A model generated the notes under the pieces. The model worked only from the letters and a program-made list of their open reading frames with translations. It was not told where the DNA came from and searched no databases. The translations under genes were made by a program, and so were the position numbers. Shown in pieces: positions 45,628-53,950 of a stretch of DNA of 64,000 nucleotides (the stretch's first letter is position 1; the number at the start of each line of letters is the position of its first letter). The stretch lies in contig NZ_OAOQ01000005.1 of assembly GCF_900207575.1 (NCBI RefSeq), forward strand, positions 62,001-126,000. Direction: 5' to 3'. This stretch comes from Cereibacter ovatus. Its GTDB lineage: Bacteria > Pseudomonadota > Alphaproteobacteria > Rhodobacterales > Rhodobacteraceae.

Positions 45628-45950
45628 CCGTCTTTCCTCCCATGTCAGTGGCGGCCGCTTGGACGCGGCCCGGTGGCCGTCGCGCGTGGGCACGCAGGAT
45701 AGGCCGCGGTCTGACGGGTCTGCCGGAATTGGCCCCGGTTCTTTGCCCGCCGTGGCAGGTGAAGCGGGCGGACGGGGCGTCCCCCGGCGGCAAGCCTCAC
45801 CCATTCGACGTTTCGGGAAGGTGCAACGGATCGCATTCTGGCCGCGGTTGCGGGCAGACGAGGGTCCGTGGCCGCGCCTCCCATCGCGCCACAGGGAAAA
45901 GGTGGCAGACGGGCGGCGGCCGCGGGTAGTAATCGTCTACTACCGGAACA
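45628..45950. other. Intergenic region, promoter of the GMC operon
   Basis: These 323 bases separate the GMC small-subunit start from the end of the ribbon-helix-helix gene. I see no credible coding frame. A small hairpin lies at its right end (45925-45944). Confidence 0.4.
45925..45944 (-). terminator. Hairpin after the ribbon-helix-helix gene
   Basis: GGTAGTA (45925-45931) and TACTACC (45938-45944) form a 7-bp stem over a 6-base loop just beyond the minus-strand stop at 45951. No T-tract. Confidence 0.45.
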
Positions 45951-46235
45951 TCATTCGGCGGCGAAGGCGATCGGCTGGCGGCGGCGCAGTTCGATGATGC
46001 AGGTGCAGCGCAGAAGCGAGGTGAAATTGGCGGCCTCGCCCGCGGCGATCAGAACCTCGCTGTGCAGTTTCGACACGAAGGCGGGGGTCGAGAGCCCCTC
46101 GGATCGGGCGATGTCATCAAGGATGTCCCAGAACAGCCGTTCCAGCCGGATGCTGGTGCTTTGGCCGTTCAGGCGCAGGCGGCGGGTGACGGGGGTGTAG
46201 CCGACAGGGTCCTGACGGGCAAAAATCTGGCACAT
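45951..46235 (-). CDS. Ribbon-helix-helix domain protein
   Basis: A 94-residue protein with a ribbon-helix-helix core: TRRLRLNGQSTSIRLERLFW (strand) then DILDDIARSEGLSTPAFVSK (two helices). It resembles the RHH_4 group common in alphaproteobacteria, thought to bind DNA, though targets are unknown. It has two cysteines in RCTCI near the end. It is divergent from rarD, with a TTTCCA-N7-TGGAAA dyad between them that could be its operator. Confidence 0.8.
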   Translation of the reverse strand: MCQIFARQDPVGYTPVTRRLRLNGQSTSIRLERLFWDILDDIARSEGLSTPAFVSKLHSEVLIAAGEAANFTSLLRCTCIIELRRRQPIAFAAE

Positions 46236-46318
46236 GGCGACGGGCTCCGGGCTGGTCTGCGTGACAGATTGCCGCGCGCTGCCCGGATTTCAAACTGCCT
46301 TTTCGTAGCACGCCCGGG

Positions 46319-46337
46319 TTTCCATCACGTTTGGAAA
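46319..46337. promoter_or_regulatory. Candidate operator TTTCCA-N7-TGGAAA
   Basis: A 6-bp dyad at 46319-46324 and 46332-46337 between the divergent ribbon-helix-helix and rarD genes. Possible autoregulatory site; inferred from position and symmetry only. Confidence 0.3.
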
Positions 46338-46413
46338 TGGATGGCCGCACAAGATCGGATTGGCGCGGGCGTCGTCGCTCCTGTATCGCGGTCAGACCCC
46401 AGAGGAGCCGAGG

Positions 46414-47313
46414 ATGACCGACCTGCCCCTTTCCCGCAACGAGGACAGCCTGCGCGGCGTGGCTTTCGCGCTGTCGGCCTATCTGCTGTGGGGCTTCATG
46501 CCGCTTTACATGAAGGCGCTGGCCCATGTGCCGCCGTGGGAGGTGGTGGCCCATCGCGTTGTCTGGTCGGTGCCGGTGGCGCTGGCGGTGCTGGTGGCGC
46601 TGGGGCGGACGCAGGAGTTGCGCGCGGCGCTGCGCTCGCCGCGGTTGTTGCTGATGGCCTCGATCACGGCGGCGCTGATCTCGGTGAACTGGGGGATCTA
46701 TGTCTGGGCCATCGGTGCCGGGCAGGCGCTGGACACCGCGCTTGGCTATTACATCAACCCGCTGTTCAGCGTGTTTCTGGGGGCGCTGTTGCTGGGCGAG
46801 CGCATGAACCGGATGCAGCTGGCAGCCATTGCACTGGCGGCGGCGGCGGTCGTGGTGCTGACGGTCGAGGCGGGGCGGCTGCCCATCGTGGCGCTTGGCC
46901 TGACCCTCAGCTGGGGCGGCTATGCCTATCTGAAAAAGTCGCTGCCGCTTGGCGCCAATCAGGGCTTCTTGCTTGAGGTGCTGATCCTGCTTCTGCCGGC
47001 GCTGTTGGTGCTGGGCGTGATCGAGGCCCGCGGCGAGGGGCATTTCCTGCACGGCAGTCTGTCGGATCAGGCGCTGTTGCTGGGCACGGGGCTGATCACG
47101 GCGGTTCCGCTGATGCTTTATGCCAACGGGGCCAAGCTGTTGCGGCTGTCGACCATCGGCTTTCTGCAATACCTTGCGCCGACGATGATCTTCCTGACGG
47201 CGGTCTTTCTGTTCAAAGAGCCCTTCGGCCGGGCCGAGGCCATCGCCTTTCCGATGATCTGGGTCGCGCTTGCGATCTATTCGGTGGCGCTGATCCGGGC
47301 GGCGCGGCGCTGA
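46414..47313 (+). CDS. rarD: RarD-type EamA/DMT permease
   Basis: A 299-residue transporter with about ten helices in two EamA halves. RarD-specific features are the start GVAFALSAYLLWGFMPLYMK, VNWGIYVWAIGAGQALDTALGYYINPL and the second-half ISFLQY-type element IGFLQYLAPTMIFL. The substrate is unknown; the name comes from chloramphenicol-sensitivity work in E. coli. GAGGAG precedes the ATG. Its stop codon falls in a 19-bp tandem duplication. Confidence 0.92.
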   Translation: MTDLPLSRNEDSLRGVAFALSAYLLWGFMPLYMKALAHVPPWEVVAHRVVWSVPVALAVLVALGRTQELRAALRSPRLLLMASITAALISVNWGIYVWAIGAGQALDTALGYYINPLFSVFLGALLLGERMNRMQLAAIALAAAAVVVLTVEAGRLPIVALGLTLSWGGYAYLKKSLPLGANQGFLLEVLILLLPALLVLGVIEARGEGHFLHGSLSDQALLLGTGLITAVPLMLYANGAKLLRLSTIGFLQYLAPTMIFLTAVFLFKEPFGRAEAIAFPMIWVALAIYSVALIRAARR

Positions 47314-47324
47314 TCCGGGCGGCG
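47286..47324 (+). repeat. 19-bp tandem duplication at the rarD 3' end
   Basis: GGCGCTGATCCGGGCGGCG occurs at 47286-47304 and 47306-47324, with a 20-base period. The rarD stop TGA is read from the second, frame-shifted copy. Confidence 0.85.
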
Positions 47325-47329
47325 TGGCG

Positions 47330-47773
47330 TCAGGTCAGAACCGGCACGCGGCCATCGGCGCCGAACTGTTCCGGCGCCATCATCACATCGGCGACGGTAT
47401 ATTCGTCCAGCGTGGCCATGAACGACTTGACCGCCCGCGCGATGATCGGCGGCAACTGGCACGGCCGCGAGATGCAGCAGGTGTTGCCCTGCTGGAAACA
47501 TTCCACCAGCGCAAAGTCGGTCTCGGTCGCGCGCAGAACCTCGCCCAGACGGATCTCGTTGGCCGGCCGCGCCAGCCGGAAGCCGCCGGTGCGCCCGCGG
47601 GTGCCTTGCAGAAAGCCCGCATGGATCAGGTTCATCACCACCTTTTTCAGATGCCCCTGCGAGATGCCATAGACCGAGGCGGTCTCGCCGATGGTGACCA
47701 GCCGGCCGTCCTCGATGCTGGCGGCATAAAGCAGGACACGCAGGGCATAGTCGCTGAACTTGGTCAATCGCAT
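47330..47773 (-). CDS. Rrf2-family regulator, NsrR-like
   Basis: A 147-residue winged-helix repressor. The DNA-binding half starts MRLTKFSDYALRVLLYAAS with recognition region VYGISQGHLKKVVMNL, as in NsrR. Three spaced cysteines in ECFQQGNTCCISRPCQL provide the NsrR-type iron-sulfur cluster ligands (with one extra cysteine), so it should sense nitric oxide. A perfect FNR box and small dyads lie upstream. No NO-detoxification gene is adjacent, so its targets are elsewhere. NsrR is more likely than IscR because the cysteine spacing lacks the IscR C-x5-C-x5-C arrangement; this is by eye. Confidence 0.85.
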   Translation of the reverse strand: MRLTKFSDYALRVLLYAASIEDGRLVTIGETASVYGISQGHLKKVVMNLIHAGFLQGTRGRTGGFRLARPANEIRLGEVLRATETDFALVECFQQGNTCCISRPCQLPPIIARAVKSFMATLDEYTVADVMMAPEQFGADGRVPVLT

Positions 47774-47797
47774 GGCGCACTCCGGGGAACGTTAGGT

Positions 47798-47829
47798 GTC
47801 CCTTTTTCGGAAGGGACGACGAAACGTCC
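47798..47829. promoter_or_regulatory. Dyads in the nsrR-like gene leader
   Basis: GTCCCTT-TTTCGG-AAGGGAC (47798-47817) is a perfect 7-bp dyad and overlaps a second one, GGACG-ACGAAA-CGTCC (47814-47829). Both lie between the FNR box and the start codon. They may be an operator for autoregulation or a leader hairpin. Confidence 0.35.
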
Positions 47830-47843
47830 TTGATCGCAATCAA
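47830..47843 (-). promoter_or_regulatory. Perfect FNR/FnrL box
   Basis: TTGAT-CGCA-ATCAA exactly matches the FNR consensus. Its centre is about 64 bases upstream of the nsrR-like start codon, a suitable distance for activation. In Rhodobacterales FnrL would bind here when oxygen is low. Confidence 0.8.
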
Positions 47844-48019
47844 AAAGCCGAATTCTTCAAGGTCTCGGCGGAAGTGCCGCAGGGCCGGGCCGCAGGCGAA
47901 GGACGGCGCGGCCCGACCCCGCTGCCCGCAACGGTGGCGGTTTGCATGTCGGGGCCGGGCGATGGCAGGCGGGTTTGGCACAATTGCGGCCCCCGCAGCC
48001 GTGGCGCATGATGGTGAGG

Positions 48020-48104
48020 GGCGCTGTTTTCCACCGCAGGCGCAGGGGTGGCTGAGGGGACAGCGTGACCTGAAGGGCGAGGCGCTGTTTGCCACCGCAG
48101 GCGC
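48020..48104. repeat. 24-bp direct repeat, 61-bp offset
   Basis: GGCGCTGTTTTCCACCGCAG (48020, continuing GCGC) recurs at 48081-48104 with one substitution (T to G). The flanks between copies are only weakly similar. Possibly the remains of a small dispersed element. Confidence 0.7.
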
Positions 48105-48139
48105 GGCGGCGTCCGTCGATTCCCCGTGCGCCGCCGCTG

Positions 48140-49675
48140 TCAGGGCAGGTCTGGCCGCGGCTCTTGATCGGCGCCGGTCCACAGGTGCAACGGCCCCAGC
48201 CGGTCGGATTTCTTGGCGTGGTGGCGATCCATCCGGCCAAGGATGCCGCGCAGGAAGCGCACCGTCGGCAGGATATGCGGCCCCTTGTTCAGCATCACGC
48301 ATTCGGCGCGCTGGCTCATGGCGGCATCGGTCACCTCGGCCCGGCTGGCCTGACCCTCTTTCGCCATGCCCTCAAGCACTTGTGTTGCCCAGACCACTGG
48401 CACCTGTGCCGCCTCGCACAGCCACAGGATTTCTTCCTGTATCTCGGACAACCGCTCGAAGCCGATCTCGACGCCCAGATCGCCGCGGGCGATCATCACG
48501 CCAACCGGCAGGACGCCCCCGGCCTCGATCACCAGATCGGGCAGGTTGCGCAGGCCAAGCGGGGTTTCGATCTTCAGCAGGATCGCGGGCAGCGGCCGGT
48601 CGGGCACCGCGCGCGCCTGCATCGCCGCGATCAGGGCGCGCACATCCTCGACCGTCTGCACGAACGAGAACGCCACCAGATCGGCATGGGGCACCACCAG
48701 ATCCAGCGCCGCCAGATCCTCGGGGGTCAGCGCCTCGACGCGCAGGGTGGCGCCGGGCAGGTTGACGCCTTTGCCCGGTTTCAGCCGAAGGCCCTTGGTG
48801 GGGGCGTGGCGAGCCTCAAGCACGGCATGATCGGGCGCGGTCTCGGTCACCACGGCGCGCATCTTGCCATCGTCCAACGTGACCTCGGCCCCCGGCGACA
48901 GCGCGTCCAGCAGCGCCGGATGGGTCAGCGTGGCGCAGGCCAGCCGCCGCGGCCCCGCCCCGGTGCGGGCCGCCAAGGCGAACCTGTCGCCTGCGAACAG
49001 CCGCGGCGGGCGCTTGGGCACCACATCGGCAATGCGGACCTTCGGCCCGCCAAGATCCATCGAAACCGGAATGTGACGCCCCGCCGCCCGTCCCGCGGCG
49101 CGGATATGGCCGATCATCGCGGCCCAGTCCTTCGGCTGGTCATGGGCGCAGTTGATGCGGAAGGCGTCGGCGCCGGCATCCACAAGGGCCGCGACCAGAT
49201 CGGGATCGTCCGCGGCTTCGGGCGGCAGCGTCACCATGATCCGGGTATAGGGGCCATCGGCCCGCGCACCGAACAGGCTGTCCCTTCGGTCGCAAAGGCA
49301 GGTGCTGTCGGTCACGGCCGGGGCGGTCGTGGCTGCCGGCTGGCCGGCAATGTCGGCCAGCGCCGCCAGCACCGCATTCAGCGTGGGGCGCACATGGCCG
49401 TCAAGCCGGCCCAGCGTCGACAGACCCAGCGTCGCCAGCGGCCCCTGCAACGGCGCAAGATCGGCCTCGCGCAGCGCAAGCCAGTCGGCAAGGTTCCGGG
49501 CCGAGGCCAGAAACCCGGCCCGCCCGATCCGCGGCGCCCAGTCGGCCATCCTGTGATCCGACTTGGTCACGATCCCTTCGCGCAGGGCATCCAGCCGGTG
49601 CCAAAGCGCCTGTGCCTGCGCCCTGCGATCCGTTGCCGTTTCCTTGATGCCGCCTGATGCCGTCGTCCCGTCCAT
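48140..49675 (-). CDS. Atypical pyruvate kinase with N-terminal extension
   Basis: A 511-residue protein whose residues about 145-490 are a pyruvate-kinase barrel: RINCAHD (for RxNxSH), MDLGGPKVRI, the B-domain EVTLDDGKM, the catalytic LLKIETPLGLRNLPDLV, VMIARGDLGVEIGFERL and VVWATQVLEGMAKEGQASRAE. The first 140 residues are an added helical extension with no known motif, and the C-terminal regulatory domain of normal pyruvate kinases is missing. It may be a second, specialised isozyme. The ATG at 49675 has only a weak upstream site. It is divergent from the lyase gene at 49873. Confidence 0.85.
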   Translation of the reverse strand: MDGTTASGGIKETATDRRAQAQALWHRLDALREGIVTKSDHRMADWAPRIGRAGFLASARNLADWLALREADLAPLQGPLATLGLSTLGRLDGHVRPTLNAVLAALADIAGQPAATTAPAVTDSTCLCDRRDSLFGARADGPYTRIMVTLPPEAADDPDLVAALVDAGADAFRINCAHDQPKDWAAMIGHIRAAGRAAGRHIPVSMDLGGPKVRIADVVPKRPPRLFAGDRFALAARTGAGPRRLACATLTHPALLDALSPGAEVTLDDGKMRAVVTETAPDHAVLEARHAPTKGLRLKPGKGVNLPGATLRVEALTPEDLAALDLVVPHADLVAFSFVQTVEDVRALIAAMQARAVPDRPLPAILLKIETPLGLRNLPDLVIEAGGVLPVGVMIARGDLGVEIGFERLSEIQEEILWLCEAAQVPVVWATQVLEGMAKEGQASRAEVTDAAMSQRAECVMLNKGPHILPTVRFLRGILGRMDRHHAKKSDRLGPLHLWTGADQEPRPDLP

Positions 49676-49872
49676 TTCCGCAAAGCCCCGATAGGTCGTT
49701 TTGGCTGCCTGCTAGCAGCCGCCTGCGACGGTTCCGTGACAGTGGCAATGACAGTGGCGGTGGGCGGCCGTGATCTTCTGCCGCAGCCTGACAAGGTTGC
49801 CCGCGGGCGCTGTGCCGGGTCCAATCCCGCCGGAGTCTGAAGGTAAGGGCGGGATGCCCGGGGGGATTTGAG

Positions 49873-51318
49873 ATGACGGTGAAGTTCTTCGGCGGCGATA
49901 CCGTTCCGCTTGAGATGCACAAGGTGCGCGTGGTCCAGAAGCTGAACCTGCCGCCGATCGAGGAACGCCAGAAGGCGATGGCAGGAGCGGGCAACAACAC
50001 CTTCCTGCTTCAGAACCGCGACGTGTTCATGGACATGCTGACCGACAGCGGCGTGAACGCCATGAGCGACCGGCAGATGGCCGCGATGATGGTGGCCGAC
50101 GACAGCTATGCCGGATCGGCTACCTATGAACGGTTCGAGGCCAAGCTGCGCGATCTGTTCGGGATGCATTGGGTGCTGCCCACCCATCAGGGCCGCGCCT
50201 GTGAAAACATCCTCAGTCAGGTTCTGGTGACGCCGGGGACCATCGTCCCGATGAACTACCACTTCACCACCACCAAGGCCCATATCGTGCTGAACGGTGG
50301 CACGGTCGAGGAAATCTGCTACGACCGCGGGCTTGAGGTCACCAGTTCCTTCCCCTTCAAGGGCGATATGGACATCGACAAGCTGGAAGGGCTGGTTGCG
50401 ACCCACGGTCCCGACAAGATCGCCTTCGTGCGGATGGAGGCGGGGACCAACCTGATCGGCGGTCAGCCGATCTCGATTGCGAACCTGCAAGAGATCCGCG
50501 CCGTCTGTGACGCGAACGGCCTTCTGCTGGTGCTGGACGCCAGCCTTCTGGCCGACAACCTGTGGTTCAACAAGACGCGCGAGGAAAGCTGCCGCGACCT
50601 GACGATCCCCGAGATCACCCGCAAGATCGCGGATCTGTGCGACGTGATCTACTTCTCGGCCCGCAAGCTGGGCTGCGCCCGCGGCGGTGCGATCTGCATC
50701 CGCAATGAAGACCTGTTCCGCAAGATGCGGGTTCTGGTGCCGCTTTACGAAGGCTTCCTGACCTATGGCGGCATGTCGGTGCGCGAGATCGAGGCGCTGA
50801 CCGTGGGTCTTGAGGAAACGATGGACGTGGACATGATCTCTCAGGGTCCGCTGTTCATTGCCTATATGGTGGATGAACTGGTCAAGCGCGGCGTGCCGGT
50901 CATCACCCCGGCGGGGGGCTTGGGGTGCCATGTCGATGTGATGCGCTTCCTGCCGCATGTGCCGCAATCGCAGTATCCGGCCGGCGCGCTGGCCTCGGCT
51001 CTGTTCATCGCCAGCGGCATCCGCGGGATGGAGAGGGGATCCTTGTCCGAACAGCGCAACCCCGACGGCACGGAAGTCTATTCCAACATGGAGCTGCTGC
51101 GTCTGGCCATGCCGCGCCGGGTGTTCACGCTGAGCCAGGTGAAATACGCCATCGACCGGCTGGACTGGCTGTATCAGAACCGCGAACTGATCGGCGGCCT
51201 GACCTTCGTGGAAGAGCCCGAGATCCTGCGCTTCTTCTACGGCCGGCTGGCCCCGGTGGGCGACTGGCAGGAAAAGCTGGTGGCGAAGTTCCGCGCCGAT
51301 TTCGGCGACAGCCTGTAA
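49873..51318 (+). CDS. Beta-eliminating lyase related to tyrosine phenol-lyase/tryptophanase
   Basis: A 481-residue PLP enzyme of the tryptophanase/tyrosine phenol-lyase group. Conserved parts are NPFLL-like NNTFLLQNRDVFMDMLTDSG, DDSYAGSATYERFE (PLP-phosphate tyrosine), PTHQGRACENI, GGQPISIANL and IRGMERGSL, the last resembling TPL rather than TnaA. The PLP lysine is K265 in SARKLG. However, the usual active-site arginine in D-x-x-R is leucine here (DASLLADN, L225), and the KKD after the lysine is changed. It may still eliminate from an amino acid, but the substrate is uncertain. A clear terminator follows. GGGGGA precedes the ATG. Confidence 0.85.
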   Translation: MTVKFFGGDTVPLEMHKVRVVQKLNLPPIEERQKAMAGAGNNTFLLQNRDVFMDMLTDSGVNAMSDRQMAAMMVADDSYAGSATYERFEAKLRDLFGMHWVLPTHQGRACENILSQVLVTPGTIVPMNYHFTTTKAHIVLNGGTVEEICYDRGLEVTSSFPFKGDMDIDKLEGLVATHGPDKIAFVRMEAGTNLIGGQPISIANLQEIRAVCDANGLLLVLDASLLADNLWFNKTREESCRDLTIPEITRKIADLCDVIYFSARKLGCARGGAICIRNEDLFRKMRVLVPLYEGFLTYGGMSVREIEALTVGLEETMDVDMISQGPLFIAYMVDELVKRGVPVITPAGGLGCHVDVMRFLPHVPQSQYPAGALASALFIASGIRGMERGSLSEQRNPDGTEVYSNMELLRLAMPRRVFTLSQVKYAIDRLDWLYQNRELIGGLTFVEEPEILRFFYGRLAPVGDWQEKLVAKFRADFGDSL

Positions 51319-51327
51319 CCCCTTCGG

Positions 51328-51355
51328 CCCGGCCCCATCACGGGGCCGGGTTTTT
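51328..51355 (+). terminator. Intrinsic terminator after the lyase gene
   Basis: CCCGGCCCC (51328-51336), loop ATCAC, GGGGCCGGG (51342-51350), then TTTTT. A textbook Rho-independent terminator. Confidence 0.95.
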
Positions 51356-51363
51356 CCACCGTC

Positions 51364-52236
51364 TCAGGTGGTTTCGGCCGTCAGGCCCCGGGCCAGCGCA
51401 TCCCAGCCGGATGCGTCAGGCCCGGCCCCGACCGACAGGATCGCCTCGCCGGTCGGGCCGAAGGCGTCGACCGTCAGGCCGTCGGGGGCTTGCGTCAGCA
51501 GCACCGTCGCCAGATGGTCGGTGCGCAGATGCAGGTTGAAGCGCGGGTCCATCACATTGATCCAGTAGCCCGCCGGCAGGATACGCGCCACCGTGCCGCG
51601 AAACACCTGCGCGCAGCCGGGATTGGTCACGCGGATCGCCAGCGACACGCCCCCGGCCGCGGCGCGTTCCAGCAGTTCGGTCATGGCGGCAGGCGACAGC
51701 CGCCGCAGTGTCCGGGCCGGGTCCGGTGCATCCGGGATCGGCGTCGCGCGGGGCACGAAGGGCAATGCCTCGGGTTGATCGGGCAGGCGCAGCGCCGCGA
51801 CCAGATCGGCAAAGGCCGCCACGTCGCTGTCGTCGGTCAGGTGGATCTTGTGCACCGCATCGCCCGCCGCATCGAAGATCTGGACTGAGCGTTTGACCGA
51901 TTTCGCGGTTCTCTCGGTGACGGCGAAGGCATGGACCCACTGGGCGGGGCGGATGTGCAGCTCGATCCCGTCGCCGGTGACCGTCACCGGGTCATGCGGG
52001 CAATAGCGGCCCTGCCGTTCCTGCACCGCCGAATCGTTGCGCGTCAGCGCCAGCGCCTCGCCCAAGGCCGCGGCCAGCGGGATCAGCCGGTCGGGCGCGG
52101 CCGCGACATGCACGGTGTCAGGTCCGACATGGGCGGCCAGCAGCGCCGCCTCGGGGATGCCATGGGCGTCGGTAAAGTCGCGGGCGCGGGCGCGGTGATT
52201 GGCGGCGCGGGCGGTGCGGATCTCGGCCGGGGTCAT
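51364..52236 (-). CDS. Hemin-degrading factor HmuS-like, short form
   Basis: A 290-residue HemS/ChuS-type protein that binds and may degrade haem in the cytoplasm. Two homologous halves are present, one ending KIHLTDDSDVAAFADLVAAL and the other with GCAQVFRGTVARILPAGYWINVMD and FNLHLRTDHLATVLLTQ. It is shorter than usual HmuS (about 340-350 residues). It starts at ATG 52236 after AAGGAG. It stands without HmuTUV or a TonB receptor, so it is an orphan here. The distal halves resemble each other as expected from the internal duplication of this family. Confidence 0.9.
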   Translation of the reverse strand: MTPAEIRTARAANHRARARDFTDAHGIPEAALLAAHVGPDTVHVAAAPDRLIPLAAALGEALALTRNDSAVQERQGRYCPHDPVTVTGDGIELHIRPAQWVHAFAVTERTAKSVKRSVQIFDAAGDAVHKIHLTDDSDVAAFADLVAALRLPDQPEALPFVPRATPIPDAPDPARTLRRLSPAAMTELLERAAAGGVSLAIRVTNPGCAQVFRGTVARILPAGYWINVMDPRFNLHLRTDHLATVLLTQAPDGLTVDAFGPTGEAILSVGAGPDASGWDALARGLTAETT

Positions 52237-52449
52237 GGCATCTCCTTGGTGATGGACGGTCTCGGGCGCAGGTCGCCATCTTCCGCGCCCCGCCGCCAGA
52301 GGCAAGAGGCCGCACTTGCCCGCAGAGCCCCGGACCCAGGCCCTTCCGTGATGCGACTGGCCAGAAAACGCAGGCTTTCTGGCATCTTCATTTGCCAGCG
52401 CGGGCGGGCTCGGACATGCTGGGTCGGGTTGGCAATGGTGGAGCAGGGG

Positions 52450-53166
52450 ATGTGCTGGGGGATTGAGGTCACGGCCACGATGGTTGCCGCAGGCACCGCG
52501 GGCGCGCTTGTCGCCTGGTGGCGCAAGGAAGCGGCGGCGATCCCGCTGACGCTGGCCTATTTCGCCCTGATGGAGGCGTTGCAACTGGGGGGCTATCTGG
52601 TCATCGACCAGTGCGGAACGCCATCGAACCGGGCGATCACCCTGCTGTCGGTGTTGCACATCGCCTTTCAGCCCATCCTGATCAACGCCTTTGCGCTGGC
52701 CATCGTGCGCCCGGACATGGGCGCCTTCGGGCGGCGGATCGTGCTGGGCCTTGCCACGCTGTCGTCGCTGGTGATGGTGGTGCAGCTTTTGCCGCTGCCG
52801 GCGCTGGGGACTTGCTCGCCGGGCACGCCGCTGTGCGGGGCTGCGCTGTGCACGGTGTCGGGCAACTGGCATCTGGCGTGGGAGGTGCCCTACAACGGGC
52901 TGATGGTGGCGGTGGACCGCGCCATGGGCAGCAATTTCGGTTTCCCGCCCTACATGCTGACAGTGTTCCTGTTGCCGGTCTTTTACGGCGCGTGGCGGTT
53001 TGCGCTGTTCCATCTGTTGATCGGGCCGGTGCTGGCGTTTTCGCTGACGCGGAACCCGAACGAGGCGCCGGCGGTCTGGTGTCTGTTCTCGATCCTGATC
53101 CTTGGCATCGCTCTTGTGCCGCCGGTGCGGCGACTGTTCGCCGGGCAGCGGATGGCGCCGGCCTGA
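52450..53166 (+). CDS. DUF5765-type membrane protein
   Basis: A 238-residue protein with about six helices. The start [12 protein letters not shown] and then [35 protein letters not shown] and [15 protein letters not shown] are the pattern I recall for DUF5765 proteins. Cysteines in [13 protein letters not shown] could form a periplasmic cluster. GGAG lies 6 bases before the chosen ATG at 52450; ATG 52435 would add five residues. The function is unknown. Confidence 0.75.
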   Translation: MCWGIEVTATMVAAGTAGALVAWWRKEAAAIPLTLAYFALMEALQLGGYLVIDQCGTPSNRAITLLSVLHIAFQPILINAFALAIVRPDMGAFGRRIVLGLATLSSLVMVVQLLPLPALGTCSPGTPLCGAALCTVSGNWHLAWEVPYNGLMVAVDRAMGSNFGFPPYMLTVFLLPVFYGAWRFALFHLLIGPVLAFSLTRNPNEAPAVWCLFSILILGIALVPPVRRLFAGQRMAPA

Positions 53167-53239
53167 CCTGCGCGGCCAAGCCTTGCCGCGGGGCCGGGGT
53201 GGCCCTAAAACGCCCCCGTCCCCAGAAACGGAGCCCCGC

Positions 53240-53950
53240 ATGAAGCTGTTTGTCGGCCTTGGCAATCCCGGCGCGCGTTATGCCGGCAACCGCCACAACA
53301 TCGGCTTCATGGCCGTCGATGCCATCGCTGCGGCGCATGGCTTCTCGCCGTGGCGGGCGCGGTTTCAGGGTCAGGCCGCCGAAGGCCGGCTGGGCGCCGA
53401 GCAGGTGCTGCTGCTGAAGCCCGGCACCTTCATGAACCTGTCCGGTCAGGCGGTGGGCGAGGCGATGCGCTTTTACAAGCTGACCCCCGCCGATGTCGTG
53501 GTGTTCCACGATGAACTTGACCTTGCGCCGGGCCGGGTCCGGCTGAAGCAGGGCGGGGGGCATGCGGGCCACAACGGGTTGCGCTCGATCCACGCCCATG
53601 TGGGCGAGGCCTATGGCCGGGTCCGGCTGGGGATCGGCCATCCGGGGCACAAGGACAAGGTGGCGGCCTTCGTGCTGTCGGATTTCGCAAAAGCCGATGC
53701 CGAATGGCTGGACGATCTGATGCGCGGCATCAGCGACGGCGCCGAGGCACTGGCCGCGGGTTCGGGCGACAGGTTCCAGAACGCGGTCGCGCTGCGGATG
53801 CAGCCGCCCCGCTCCGGTGGCAAACCCGCCGAGCCAAAGCCTGTGAAAGCGGTGGAATCCGGCAGCGTGAAAACGGCCGGACCTGCGCCCGAAGATCCCG
53901 GGACAGACAGCCGCAACCCGTTGCAAAAGCTGATGGATCGGTTCCGCTAG
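53240..53950 (+). CDS. pth: Peptidyl-tRNA hydrolase
   Basis: A 236-residue Pth1 enzyme that frees tRNA from stalled peptidyl-tRNA. The motifs [20 protein letters not shown] (catalytic His in NRHN), [12 protein letters not shown] and [16 protein letters not shown] (catalytic Asp) are intact, as is [13 protein letters not shown] variable lysine/proline-rich tail of about 45 residues extends it beyond the usual 190-200. GGAG precedes the ATG. It overlaps the opposing NAD kinase gene end by four bases. Confidence 0.97.
   Translation: MKLFVGLGNPGARYAGNRHNIGFMAVDAIAAAHGFSPWRARFQGQAAEGRLGAEQVLLLKPGTFMNLSGQAVGEAMRFYKLTPADVVVFHDELDLAPGRVRLKQGGGHAGHNGLRSIHAHVGEAYGRVRLGIGHPGHKDKVAAFVLSDFAKADAEWLDDLMRGISDGAEALAAGSGDRFQNAVALRMQPPRSGGKPAEPKPVKAVESGSVKTAGPAPEDPGTDSRNPLQKLMDRFR

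Larger units (their letters stand above)
47774..48139. other. Regulatory and repeat-bearing intergenic region
   Basis: These 366 bases lie upstream of the nsrR-like gene and downstream of the pyruvate kinase gene on the same strand. They contain the FNR box, the leader dyads and a 24-bp direct repeat. No gene is credible here. Confidence 0.5.
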
